Source: Histomonas meleagridis
Lineage: Eukaryota > Parabasalia > Tritrichomonadida > Dientamoebidae
Length of the DNA: 64,000 nucleotides
Assembly (NCBI GenBank): GCA_020186115.1
Contig: WSYJ01000118.1
Location: 558,001-622,000, forward strand
Direction of reading: 5' to 3'
Below the pieces are notes generated by a model, which made no database searches, had not been told where the DNA came from, and was given only the letters and a program-made list of their open reading frames with translations. Positions within the stretch are counted from its first letter, which is position 1. Every line of letters starts with the position of its first letter. Below are positions 1 to 10,125 of the stretch, piece after piece. A program made the position numbers and the translations under genes.

Positions 1-3000
1 AAAATATAATTCCATCAGGATCAATAATTAATGGAGTTCTTTTTACATTAGTAATTAATTTATATATTAATTTAATTGAATCATTTATATAATAATTCGA
101 ATCGATTAACTCATTATTTAATTTTAACTCAGTTGAGATGAAATGTAATGGATCATTAACATTTATATTAATTTTATATTTATTAAACTCTTGAAATATT
201 AATTCGAATATTTCATTTTGTTCATTTTTCGACATTATTCCAAAATAAGCTAAAAAAATCGAAACAATTAAAGAATTTCCAATTATATTATTAATATTTC
301 GTTCTATTTCTTCTAAATCAAATTTCCATTTTAGATATAATGAATCTAAACCTTTAAATATTATATCAAATTTACGTTTTCGTGATTCGAAAATCGTTTT
401 TTCTTGTTCTAATTCATTACGTTTTTTAATAGAATTTTGGAATAATTCATATTCTTTATCAAGATCATTCGAATGATTTGTTAAAAGTGTTTTTTCATTT
501 AATGAATCATTTAAGAAATCTTGAAGATTTACCATTTTATCTTCATAATCTTTAGTTTTCTCTTTAATTTTCTCATTAAGAGATATATATCGATAAGCAT
601 TATCAATCCAATTAAATAATATTTCAATTGAAGAATTTTCAAATGTTAAATTTTGTGAATGATTAAAAATTGGTTTTGCTTTAGTTATAAATTCGGAATC
701 AAATGATTCTAAATCAATTTTAGAAATTAAATTAATGAAATTCGGATCTTTTAAAAGTCGTTTACCAAATATTTCATATCGTGAATTATGAAATATAAAA
801 ATGGAATACATATTCATAATTGTTTTAATTGTTGATTCATTAGAATATTCTTTTAAGTCAAATAGAATTTTATCTTTATTATCTTCAATGATTTTATAAT
901 AATGATTAATATTAGTCTTATAATTAATAAGTTCTTGTTGTAATTGATTAATATCATCGCCAAGTTTTTTGGTTTCAACTGTTTTTTGTCGTTCTTCATC
1001 TTCAATTTTCGATATTTTTGTTGTGATTTCTTCTTTTTGTTCAAGGAAATTTTGTTTTAATAATTTATCATCTTGATTAAAAGTTTGTAATATTGTTTTA
1101 ATTGATGAAATCTTTTCATTAATTTCATTAATTTCAGTTTTAATTTTATCAATAAAAAGTAACGAATTTTTGAATTTGATTTGATCGTTTTTCAATTTTT
1201 CGGAATTTTTAATTATAAAATTCATAAAATAATGAACGAAATCATAAAAATGATTTGTTTTAATAATAGGGAATCTTTGTATAATAATTTGATGAATTTT
1301 AGAAATTAATTCATATAAATTATTTGGAATTAAATTTTGTATTAATTCATATTGTTTAAAATGTATAATATCATTTGAAGAATTTTCATAAAAATCAATT
1401 GAATCATTTAATAACTTAAATCGATAATACGAAGGCAATAAATTATAATCAAAAGTGTTATCATCATCAATAGAAATAACAAAATGAAGATAATATTTTA
1501 ATATTAAACAAATCTCATTATAAATCAAAAGTTTATTATCGAAATCAATATTTTTAATTTTCGAAATTTTATTATATAAATCATTTAATTCTTCTTTATT
1601 AAAGAATTTATTGAAGTTATAATTATTAAATAAACTTTCTAAATAAATAAAATCTTTTTTAGTCTCTTTTGAATATCTAAAAAATATCACAGTAGGCTTA
1701 TACATATATATACAATCTAATAAAGCAGAAGATAAAAATTTTCGATAATAATTTTTCTTCGGAATATTTTTTAATTGATTTTTAGGATTTATTAATATAA
1801 ATCGATAATTTTTTAATAAAGAAATGAAATTTGTTAATGTATATTTTCCGATTGAAGTTTGACCTTCTAAAATTATATTACCAAATGGATATGTTAAAGC
1901 TCTTAATATTAAAAAACATTCTTCAATTATAGGTTTAGTTAAATTTAATATTATTTTCGTTTGACTTTTAGTTTTATTAATGTTTTGAAGTTCTTCTTGA
2001 AGATTTTGTTGAACATTTTCAAATTTTTCTTTTTGAAGAATTGCATTACATGTAAAATCTGTTTTGATTTCAATCATTGGATATATAAATTCATTACTTT
2101 TAGTTAATTTATGATCTTTAAATAATAATTTCAAAAATGTTTCAACTTCTTCTTTAAATGTTTTGTTTTTCATATTATTATAACATAAAAATTTGATTTC
2201 ATATAAAAACATATAAAAAGAATTTGTTATATCTTCTTCATTAACACAATTTTTATTTTCTAATATCGAAAGAACATCAAGAATATGAAAATTATAAAAA
2301 TTATCATTCGAAAATTTATCAATGAAAGAACATATTGAATTAATTAATAAATTTGATATATTAAAATGTAACGCAATATTTTTAATAATATAATTTTTTA
2401 TTTTTTTATTTGGTGAACTTAATTGTATTATATTAAAATGTTTTAAAAAATTTGTTGGAAAGTTTTTAATTGTTTCTGTTATTACAATAACAAAAAATTT
2501 ATGAATATTTGAAAAAGATATAAATTTTGAATCTTTTCTAGAAAATGTAATTAATTTCTTTGTTGCAATTAACATTCTGATGAATTCAATTGCATGAATA
2601 TTATTCACAGGCACATTATCGAAGATTAAACAAAACGTTTTTTCTTCTTCTAAAGAAATCACAAATTTATTTGTAATAATTTTTGTATGTAATGATATAA
2701 ATGATTGAAGAGATTTTCCAGTAGAATTTTGATTTACTGGAATTATTATTGGTATTATATCATTAACATTTTGTAATATATATTTTAATAATGAAGTTTT
2801 TCCACTATTTCGTGGTCCATGAATTATAAAATTTTGATTATTTTTTATTAATATTTTTGTTTGGAATAAAATTGGTAAAAATTGTGCAGTACAAATAGTT
2901 ATATCATTTGGTAAACTTCCAGTTATTATTGGCTTTTCATTTAATTGATTTGATTCATAAGGAATTAATTTCCCTTTATAAAATCGTAATGATGATAATG

Positions 3001-6000
3001 AAGGCCTTGGAAATATATCCCAATAATGATCAGGCACTGAGAACATTGTCCAATCAGAAGGTATTTCAATCAAAAAAGATTTACACATCCATGATTCAAA
3101 TGTTGATACATGTGTACTTTTGGAATATATAACACCGGAATAATTTATGAAAAATGATAATAATAAAATTATTTTTAATTGTTTCTTATCATAAATATCA
3201 TCAATAACATTTTCTTCTTGTATGTAATATAATGTATATTTTAATGATAAATATGGTAAATGATCGGCTAATATATATTCTCCATTACCAATTTTTATGT
3301 TTGATTCAAAATAACATAAAAAATTCGGTATATGAAATATAAAATCAACAATTTCTAAATAAATTTTCTCAAATAATTTAGATAAAATTTTTATTAGTTT
3401 TTGATCATTAATATTCATTTCATTGATGACTCGCTCAAATATATTCTCAGGATATTTAATACTAAACATTAATTGTGTTCGATCGATTTGTAAATTATTC
3501 ATTGCTAAAATTCCAAATCGATGAAAACAAGACGGAGTAAAATTTTCAATTGACGTCGTTTCGAAAATTAAATGAAAATTCTTATTACAAAAAATCGTAT
3601 CCATTAAATTCGTTCTAAAAATCAAAGAATCATCAGAATTAATCATTTGAGAGATGAAATTTATGAATTTTTTAGTTAACTTGCCTTGGAAACGTAAGAT
3701 ATTATGATTTAAAGAATTATTATATAATAAATTATTTAAATATGAATGAAATTGACCTGATAACCAAACATAATCATTTGAATTTTTCTTTAATTCGCCA
3801 AAAATTCGTTTCCATTTCTCAGTTAAATAATAAAAATCTTGAATTTTAATTGGTAATAATTCCGGAAATTGATTTTTATATTCGTTATTATTTAAAATAT
3901 TTTGTATAACATTTAAATACATTTCAACAATTAATGATTTACCACTATTAATTGGTCCATAAATTATAATACAATTATATTTTTGTATTAAATGATGAAG
4001 TTGAATCACTTTATCAATTAAATAATTTAATAAATTTTTATTATATTTTTTATTATAATTCATTAAAATTATTTCAGAAATAATTTTTTCTTGATTTAAA
4101 TTATCAAATAAATCTTTTTTAACTATAAATGATTTAAATTGTTCATAATCATCAAAGATTTGGAAGTTTATATATAAAACTTTAAAAAATAATTCAATTT
4201 CTAACTCGGAAATTAAATCTTTATAATAATAATAACACGATCTTGCAATAACAAATTCTTCTTTTAATTTATTATTATTATTTAAAAATGATAAACAATT
4301 ATCTCTTAAAGATATTCGTAAAATTTCATGCGCTTCATCAATTATATTTAACATTGATATAAACTTTGATTTAATTTGTAAATTTTGAAATATTTTTAAT
4401 AAGCTTTTTATGAAATTATTTAATTTATTTGATATTTGTTTATTCGATTTAAATCCAAGAGAATTTAATTTGATTTCTATAAATGTCTTTAAATTCGGTA
4501 TGTTAATTGCTATCGGCTTTAAATATGTATGTAAATAACTTGGAATTTTTTCGTTATTTAAAAAAGTTTTATTCGAAGTTATAAAAATATTCGAATTTTG
4601 ATCAAATTTACATTTTTGATTTTCATAATTCCATTCTTTTATATTTAAACTTTTCACATGTTGATATTCACGTAATATATTATGTAAATAACTTAAAGTC
4701 TTTTTATCATATTGATGAATATTATGAAATATTAACCAATTTCCTGTTTGAATTGTTCCAAGTATTAATCTTTTTAAATTAATAATATTATTATCATTAA
4801 ATGAAGGAATAGAAAATATAAATCTTCCGAATATTGAAGCTAAATAAGTAATCAAATGTTTTTTACCTGAATTTGAATCACCGATTAAATAACAAATATC
4901 TTTATCAATAATCGATTTACTTATATTATTAATAAATTTATCTGTTGTTTGAATATATAATATACTTTTGCCCCAATATTCATAACCATGTTCAATAACA
5001 TTTTCATTAATATCAATGAATAATTGTTTTGTTTGTTTATTAAATCGTAACTTTAAACATTCTTTCCATTTTAAAAGTGATTTTTTCTCATTTAATGATT
5101 TTATTATTTTGATTTGGTTTTGAAATATGATTATAATAATTGATAACTTTTGTAACTCAATAGAACTTAATTGTGAATCTGTTAAATTTATTATGTTTTC
5201 GATATTTTTTAATAATTTTTTTTCATAATTATCAAAAGAATGAGGATTCTCATGATTATTAAAACATTCTTCTACATCATTAGTAAAAACAATTTGTAAT
5301 GTTAACATTATAATATAAATTGGCGTTTTTAAAACCCAATCATTTAATGAATCTTTTTCATATGAATTTATTGAAGTAAAAATTTCATATCTTAAAGATG
5401 ATTGCATTGTTTCGATTATTAAATTCGTCCATTTCTCAATTGGTCCTCTACAATGTATAGGATCAGGGAATGTTAATGAATCTGTTGAATTACCAATCAT
5501 TCCATAAATTTTATATCTTTGGAAATCTTGTGTATTCGATAGATATAATAAAACATAAGGAGATTGATAATCGAAATTTTTTATATACATGAAAATTTTT
5601 CTTAAATGTTCAACTAAAATGGAAAAATCAGAAGTCGAAAACATATTAATTAATTCTTCATTACTTAAATAAAAAAATCGTGGAAAAGAATTTCGTTTTT
5701 CATCCAAAATTTTCATTGATGAGTTTAATATCTTCTCGACAATTTTATTATTTTCTTGTAATACTTCAAGTAATGAAGGATATGAACAAACATGTTTTAA
5801 AGTTTTATTTTCATTTGTATGTTTTATTAATGAAATCCAATATCTTTTAATTAAAAGGATTTCTTTAGTTTGTGACTCGAGAATTATTTTTACTTTTTCT
5901 TGTGAGAAAAATGATGATAATATTAACCAATTTGATTGAAATGTTTTCCAAGCTTCTAAAACTTTTGCATAATATTCTAATGAAGAAGATATATTTAAAA

Positions 6001-9000
6001 TTTCGGATTCGATTTCTTTTGAATAAGGACTTGATAAAATTCGTTTAAGAGTTAATTGTGTATCAGAAATATCATTAAATAAAGGCTCTAAATTGTCTAA
6101 AATTAAAGTTTCATCGGATTTATTTTGTGAATCAATTATAGGTAATTGTGTTGAATTCCATTTAATTTTTATATATTCGAAATCATTTAATAATTTCGAT
6201 TCATTAATACAATCATTAGTAATAATTTTAATTGTTTCTTTTTGATTTAAAATACCGAATTTAATTAAATCAGAAATTGTAATTTGAGGATTATAATGAT
6301 TTGTTTGATTACATTTATCGAATAAAATATTCCAATATTTTAAATTCATTTTACTATTTGAAAGATTTTCTAATTCATTTAAACTTAAATATATTTTATT
6401 AGTTTCATTTATTAATTCTTGATAAAGTTTATTATCATTTAATTGAATTTTCTCTAATTGATTATGCAAATCAATTACAATTTTCGAGAAGTTATTCATT
6501 GATATATTGGAAAATGGTATATTTTCTATTTGATCTTTTAATTCTTTATAATCTTTGACTGATTGATATAATATTTGATTTAAGTTAATAAGATTTTGTA
6601 AGTTATAATATGAAGAAATATCAAATAATTTTATCCCTAAAATTTCTTGATATGATTGTAATGTTAAAACTTCTGGTTTAAGATCTTCGATTTTCTTTTT
6701 AATTGATATAATTTGTGGTATAATTATATCTGTTTTCGATGAATTAATTGTTGTTGGATATTCCGAAATAATATTTGAATATTTTTGTAACTTTTGTTCA
6801 CTTTTTAACAATCGTTTTTGAAGTGTTAATATAAATGTATCAGAATAAACAAATTTAATATTTTTCGCATCATTTATAGATTCTTTAAATATTTTAAATT
6901 TATCATGAAGGAAATTTTGTGAATCTGAAACAGATTTCGAGATTTGTATATTATTTTCATTAAAGAAATGATTAAGTTCATCAATTAAAGTAATTTCTTG
7001 TGATAAATATATTGTAATTTCATCAATACCATTTAAAAAATTACAAAACGCTGCATAATCATCAAGTGTTATTGGGATCATTTTAATTTTTTTATTACAA
7101 TAATCAAATATTTCTGTTAAAGTATTTGATTTATCTTTTGTTAAATTAATTAATAAATCTTTTAGTTTTTGTATAGTGTTTTTAGGTATTGGTATTAAAT
7201 GATTTCGTAATTCTTTAATATCGATAAATAATGAATCATAAATAAAACATGAATGAAGTGTTTCAAGTTTCTTTTCATATTTCTTAAATCGTTGAATATC
7301 ATTTTTAACCATTTGGAAATCAACATTTAATTGTTCACTTGGACAAAATATTATTTGGTTAACTATACCCTTATCATTTATCATATCGGATAAGTTATAA
7401 ACTTTTTTATTATTTCCTTCACGTTTTTTTAGATATATATTTGAATTCCAATCTTTTTCAAGTTTATAAATTTTATAATATTTAGATAATGATTTACAAA
7501 ATTGTTCTGCTTGATGATAAGAATTAGTTATTGAATCGATAATAATTTTTTCATATTTATTAATTTTTGTTTTATTTTTTATTAAGAAATTATATAAATT
7601 TTCATTATAATTATCATCAATTTCTTCAATTATAAATTCTTGAGTTTTATTATTCGTTATTAGTTTTGGTAATTCTGATATGATTAAAAATGTCTTTTTT
7701 AATGTAGTTTTAACATCATCAATTAAAGTCTCAAGATTTGGAGTATATTTTGGATTCCCATTTTCATCAAACCAAACTTCTATTTTAAATATTGATGATT
7801 GATCTTGAATTATATTATTTGAAGCGATTTTTAAACAACTTGTACAAACTTTTATTAATTCTTCTTGTAAGATATAATCAATTAATCGAATATAATGTCC
7901 AATAGATTTTAATTCATTATCAACCATTTGAATTCTTCTTTCTTTTTCTTTTTCGATTTTTTGTTCAAGAATAATTAATTGTTCAATGTTTGGATTCTTT
8001 CTTTTTATTTCATGGAATTCATTATCATTTACTATTAATCGTTTTGGATCTTTAATTTCATTTATAAATTTCAAAATTAAATTTACAATTTCATCAATGA
8101 ATTTTCCATATTTTTCTCTTAAAAGTTTTTCATTAATGTTTATTGTGTTACGAAATTCTTCAATGGAATACTTCTTTTGTGGAATATAAAACACTAAATA
8201 TTCTTTAATCATTTGTACTTGTTCTAATTTTAATGGAATTTTCGATAAATATGAAAAAAAATTGGAATTATTAAAATATGGATTGATATAAATCTTTTCA
8301 CGTATTTGTTGATATCGTCGTTGCATAACATAATTCCTTAATAAACGAAATGGTTTCCAATAATAATAAAGTGAAAATGTTCGGAGTTTTCGAATGGATT
8401 CAAAAATTGATGATTCTTTTACCCATGTTTCAAGTGAAATTTGTTCGGTATTGCCATCTGGTTGTATACGTGTAATACCATTGGCTGACATAGTGAAATA
8501 TTCTGGATTTATCTCTTGATATGTGACTTTCTTAAGTTCATATGGTGAAAAATGGGGATCTGATTGATCCATGGAATAATTTAAATATATAAATGGATGA
8601 CCAGATCCATCTTTTCGTTTGGAATAATATGCAATAGGATCTTCTGAAAATGATATGGTGGATAAATCATCTTTTTCTTGAATTTGTTGCATTTTAGAAA
8701 CCCCAATAGGATGTGGTATTAATTGGGATTTATGATGGCGTGTTATAGGAGTAGGCTGACGATTGGTTTTATTTGAAATTGGCTGCGTTATTATTTTTGT
8801 CTTATTTCGTATCGCTAAAAGACTGGGATTTTGTGTTTTAAGGAGATCATCTGGTTTCTTATTCGAAGGGTTTCCTAGTTCATATTCATTGCAAATAGAA
8901 TCAATTTTTGTTGTATTAAATAGTTTTCCTGATTTATATGATTCTTTAATAGATGTTTTTATAGGCCTTCTAATAGTTGTTTTTAAGTGCTTTGGAATAC

Positions 9001-9028
9001 TAATATCATCATTTTCATTGTTTTTCAT
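1..9028 (-). CDS. Dynein heavy chain, C-terminal part beyond left edge
   Basis: Minus-strand frame open from the first ATG at 9028 to base 1 (about 3,009 codons), so the 3' end lies outside. An in-frame TAG at 9101-9103 and no earlier ATG fix the start. Early residues contain the dynein tail signature YFTMSANG. The linker shows FPRFFYLSNEEL near residue 1113. P-loops follow at about residues 1381 (GDSNSGKK, AAA1), 1690 (GPINSGKS, AAA2), 2074 (GPRNSGKT, AAA3) and 2388 (GQTSIGKY, AAA4), with normal dynein spacing. A coiled-coil stalk and microtubule-binding region (about 2600-2900) come next, and the window ends at LIIDPDG, the start of AAA5. The short tail (AAA1 near residue 1380) resembles single-headed inner-arm types such as DNAH3/7/12, which is inference. 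AAA1 lacks the Walker A Ser/Thr and the Walker B acidic pair (IFHNIHQY where CFDEFNRI is usual). Confidence 0.93.
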   Translation of the reverse strand, partial: MKNNENDDISIPKHLKTTIRRPIKTSIKESYKSGKLFNTTKIDSICNEYELGNPSNKKPDDLLKTQNPSLLAIRNKTKIITQPISNKTNRQPTPITRHHKSQLIPHPIGVSKMQQIQEKDDLSTISFSEDPIAYYSKRKDGSGHPFIYLNYSMDQSDPHFSPYELKKVTYQEINPEYFTMSANGITRIQPDGNTEQISLETWVKESSIFESIRKLRTFSLYYYWKPFRLLRNYVMQRRYQQIREKIYINPYFNNSNFFSYLSKIPLKLEQVQMIKEYLVFYIPQKKYSIEEFRNTININEKLLREKYGKFIDEIVNLILKFINEIKDPKRLIVNDNEFHEIKRKNPNIEQLIILEQKIEKEKERRIQMVDNELKSIGHYIRLIDYILQEELIKVCTSCLKIASNNIIQDQSSIFKIEVWFDENGNPKYTPNLETLIDDVKTTLKKTFLIISELPKLITNNKTQEFIIEEIDDNYNENLYNFLIKNKTKINKYEKIIIDSITNSYHQAEQFCKSLSKYYKIYKLEKDWNSNIYLKKREGNNKKVYNLSDMINDKGIVNQIIFCPSEQLNVDFQMVKNDIQRFKKYEKKLETLHSCFIYDSLFIDIKELRNHLIPIPKNTIQKLKDLLINLTKDKSNTLTEIFDYCNKKIKMIPITLDDYAAFCNFLNGIDEITIYLSQEITLIDELNHFFNENNIQISKSVSDSQNFLHDKFKIFKESINDAKNIKFVYSDTFILTLQKRLLKSEQKLQKYSNIISEYPTTINSSKTDIIIPQIISIKKKIEDLKPEVLTLQSYQEILGIKLFDISSYYNLQNLINLNQILYQSVKDYKELKDQIENIPFSNISMNNFSKIVIDLHNQLEKIQLNDNKLYQELINETNKIYLSLNELENLSNSKMNLKYWNILFDKCNQTNHYNPQITISDLIKFGILNQKETIKIITNDCINESKLLNDFEYIKIKWNSTQLPIIDSQNKSDETLILDNLEPLFNDISDTQLTLKRILSSPYSKEIESEILNISSSLEYYAKVLEAWKTFQSNWLILSSFFSQEKVKIILESQTKEILLIKRYWISLIKHTNENKTLKHVCSYPSLLEVLQENNKIVEKILNSSMKILDEKRNSFPRFFYLSNEELINMFSTSDFSILVEHLRKIFMYIKNFDYQSPYVLLYLSNTQDFQRYKIYGMIGNSTDSLTFPDPIHCRGPIEKWTNLIIETMQSSLRYEIFTSINSYEKDSLNDWVLKTPIYIIMLTLQIVFTNDVEECFNNHENPHSFDNYEKKLLKNIENIINLTDSQLSSIELQKLSIIIIIFQNQIKIIKSLNEKKSLLKWKECLKLRFNKQTKQLFIDINENVIEHGYEYWGKSILYIQTTDKFINNISKSIIDKDICYLIGDSNSGKKHLITYLASIFGRFIFSIPSFNDNNIINLKRLILGTIQTGNWLIFHNIHQYDKKTLSYLHNILREYQHVKSLNIKEWNYENQKCKFDQNSNIFITSNKTFLNNEKIPSYLHTYLKPIAINIPNLKTFIEIKLNSLGFKSNKQISNKLNNFIKSLLKIFQNLQIKSKFISMLNIIDEAHEILRISLRDNCLSFLNNNNKLKEEFVIARSCYYYYKDLISELEIELFFKVLYINFQIFDDYEQFKSFIVKKDLFDNLNQEKIISEIILMNYNKKYNKNLLNYLIDKVIQLHHLIQKYNCIIIYGPINSGKSLIVEMYLNVIQNILNNNEYKNQFPELLPIKIQDFYYLTEKWKRIFGELKKNSNDYVWLSGQFHSYLNNLLYNNSLNHNILRFQGKLTKKFINFISQMINSDDSLIFRTNLMDTIFCNKNFHLIFETTSIENFTPSCFHRFGILAMNNLQIDRTQLMFSIKYPENIFERVINEMNINDQKLIKILSKLFEKIYLEIVDFIFHIPNFLCYFESNIKIGNGEYILADHLPYLSLKYTLYYIQEENVIDDIYDKKQLKIILLLSFFINYSGVIYSKSTHVSTFESWMCKSFLIEIPSDWTMFSVPDHYWDIFPRPSLSSLRFYKGKLIPYESNQLNEKPIITGSLPNDITICTAQFLPILFQTKILIKNNQNFIIHGPRNSGKTSLLKYILQNVNDIIPIIIPVNQNSTGKSLQSFISLHTKIITNKFVISLEEEKTFCLIFDNVPVNNIHAIEFIRMLIATKKLITFSRKDSKFISFSNIHKFFVIVITETIKNFPTNFLKHFNIIQLSSPNKKIKNYIIKNIALHFNISNLLINSICSFIDKFSNDNFYNFHILDVLSILENKNCVNEEDITNSFYMFLYEIKFLCYNNMKNKTFKEEVETFLKLLFKDHKLTKSNEFIYPMIEIKTDFTCNAILQKEKFENVQQNLQEELQNINKTKSQTKIILNLTKPIIEECFLILRALTYPFGNIILEGQTSIGKYTLTNFISLLKNYRFILINPKNQLKNIPKKNYYRKFLSSALLDCIYMYKPTVIFFRYSKETKKDFIYLESLFNNYNFNKFFNKEELNDLYNKISKIKNIDFDNKLLIYNEICLILKYYLHFVISIDDDNTFDYNLLPSYYRFKLLNDSIDFYENSSNDIIHFKQYELIQNLIPNNLYELISKIHQIIIQRFPIIKTNHFYDFVHYFMNFIIKNSEKLKNDQIKFKNSLLFIDKIKTEINEINEKISSIKTILQTFNQDDKLLKQNFLEQKEEITTKISKIEDEERQKTVETKKLGDDINQLQQELINYKTNINHYYKIIEDNKDKILFDLKEYSNESTIKTIMNMYSIFIFHNSRYEIFGKRLLKDPNFINLISKIDLESFDSEFITKAKPIFNHSQNLTFENSSIEILFNWIDNAYRYISLNEKIKEKTKDYEDKMVNLQDFLNDSLNEKTLLTNHSNDLDKEYELFQNSIKKRNELEQEKTIFESRKRKFDIIFKGLDSLYLKWKFDLEEIERNINNIIGNSLIVSIFLAYFGIMSKNEQNEIFELIFQEFNKYKININVNDPLHFISTELKLNNELIDSNYYINDSIKLIYKLITNVKRTPLIIDPDGIIF

Positions 9029-9310
9029 ACAAGAAATAAACCCAAAATCAATTTTTTTCCAAACGTTCTTCTTATATAACGGATTTTTAATGGGGTGTCC
9101 CTAAACCCAAATTAATCTTTTTTGGAGTCATTTCTTTTGTGGAAAATAAAATCTTTGAATATCGATAAACATAAAAATATAATATTAAAGATAACAAAAC
9201 GCAAAATTTCAGTGTTACAAATGAAAGGTAACATTGATATCATTTTACTCAAGTATAATTTATAGAAATAAGAAAATGCATTTCTATAAACAAAGTAATA
9301 ATATTATTGT

Positions 9311-9718
9311 TTACTTCTTTTTGCAGCCACCAGTAACGATTGCAACAATGATCATAACAACACCAATGATCATTTGCATTGATCCTGCAGCAATTCCAAG
9401 ATCAGCTGCAACACCTAAAGTTGCAATACCATTAAGTGCATAGTATACACCTCGGAGAATTGGTGAATCGACAAAACTAAAGTATTTTGGAACAAAGATA
9501 AGACCAAGTTCTGCGATTGCAAATACTAAGTTAATTAATCCAAAACAAAGATAAGAATATGAGACATAGTAAAGTACGTTTCTATTTGATTTTGGTTTCC
9601 ATCCTGCTTTGACTGTACCGCCAGTTTCAAAGACGCAAAAGTATGCTGCACCTGCAATAACCTCAATGCAAAAGGCTAATATGGATATTACTGTTTGGAT
9701 AGAAAATTGGAACCCCAT
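9311..9718 (-). CDS. Small four-TM protein, COPI-associated/TVP-like
   Basis: 135 residues from ATG 9718. Four hydrophobic segments lie at about residues 6-28, 50-75, 86-108 and 109-130. The segment PKYFSFVDSPILRGVYYALN followed by two short Gly-rich helices matches the pattern of the COPI-associated family (Pfam COPI_assoc; yeast Tvp15/Tvp18), whose members sit in Golgi membranes. The protein ends in a lysine cluster, CKKK, that would face the cytosol if the C-terminus does. It lies on the same strand as the downstream dynein gene, 282 bp away. The family call rests on remembered pattern, not alignment; an unassigned tetraspan protein is the alternative. Confidence 0.6.
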   Translation of the reverse strand: MGFQFSIQTVISILAFCIEVIAGAAYFCVFETGGTVKAGWKPKSNRNVLYYVSYSYLCFGLINLVFAIAELGLIFVPKYFSFVDSPILRGVYYALNGIATLGVAADLGIAAGSMQMIIGVVMIIVAIVTGGCKKK

Positions 9719-10125
9719 TAATAAATAATAAATTCGTTATTATTTTTTCTGAAAAATACGTTTTTTCGCAAAAGTGCCGAAAAATTCAAGGAATTTGAAC
9801 AAACTCGTGCACGATATCATCCGCTTTTCTTGTTGATTTCACAAATTGTCTTGAAATTCAATATATAAAGTAAAGCAATTAATCGCGAGACTATTTTTAT
9901 TTTATATATAATTGTATTATTATGGGTTAAAATATTTTCTTCCGAAATCTTAAACTCATTCTAGAATTTTCTAGAAAAAGATTATTTCATAATTTAAACT
10001 TTGGTTGATGATTATATTTATTTGTTGATTTTACTAAATGTATCATTCGTTAATTTGATATTTACATAATATTCCTTTTTTTATGTTGACCAAAATGTAT
10101 AAAACCAAATTAAGTTCAATAAAAA
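9719..10125. other. Intergenic, divergent promoters
   Basis: No coding frame seen. This is the upstream region of both the minus-strand membrane protein and the plus-strand RasGEF. TTCAATAAAAAATG at the right end places a TCA-type initiator-like sequence about 10 bases before the RasGEF start. Confidence 0.5.

Noticed and set aside
8763-9104. 113-codon open frame on the plus strand
   Set aside because: Antisense to the dynein N-terminus, which has clear family motifs; no family resemblance of its own.
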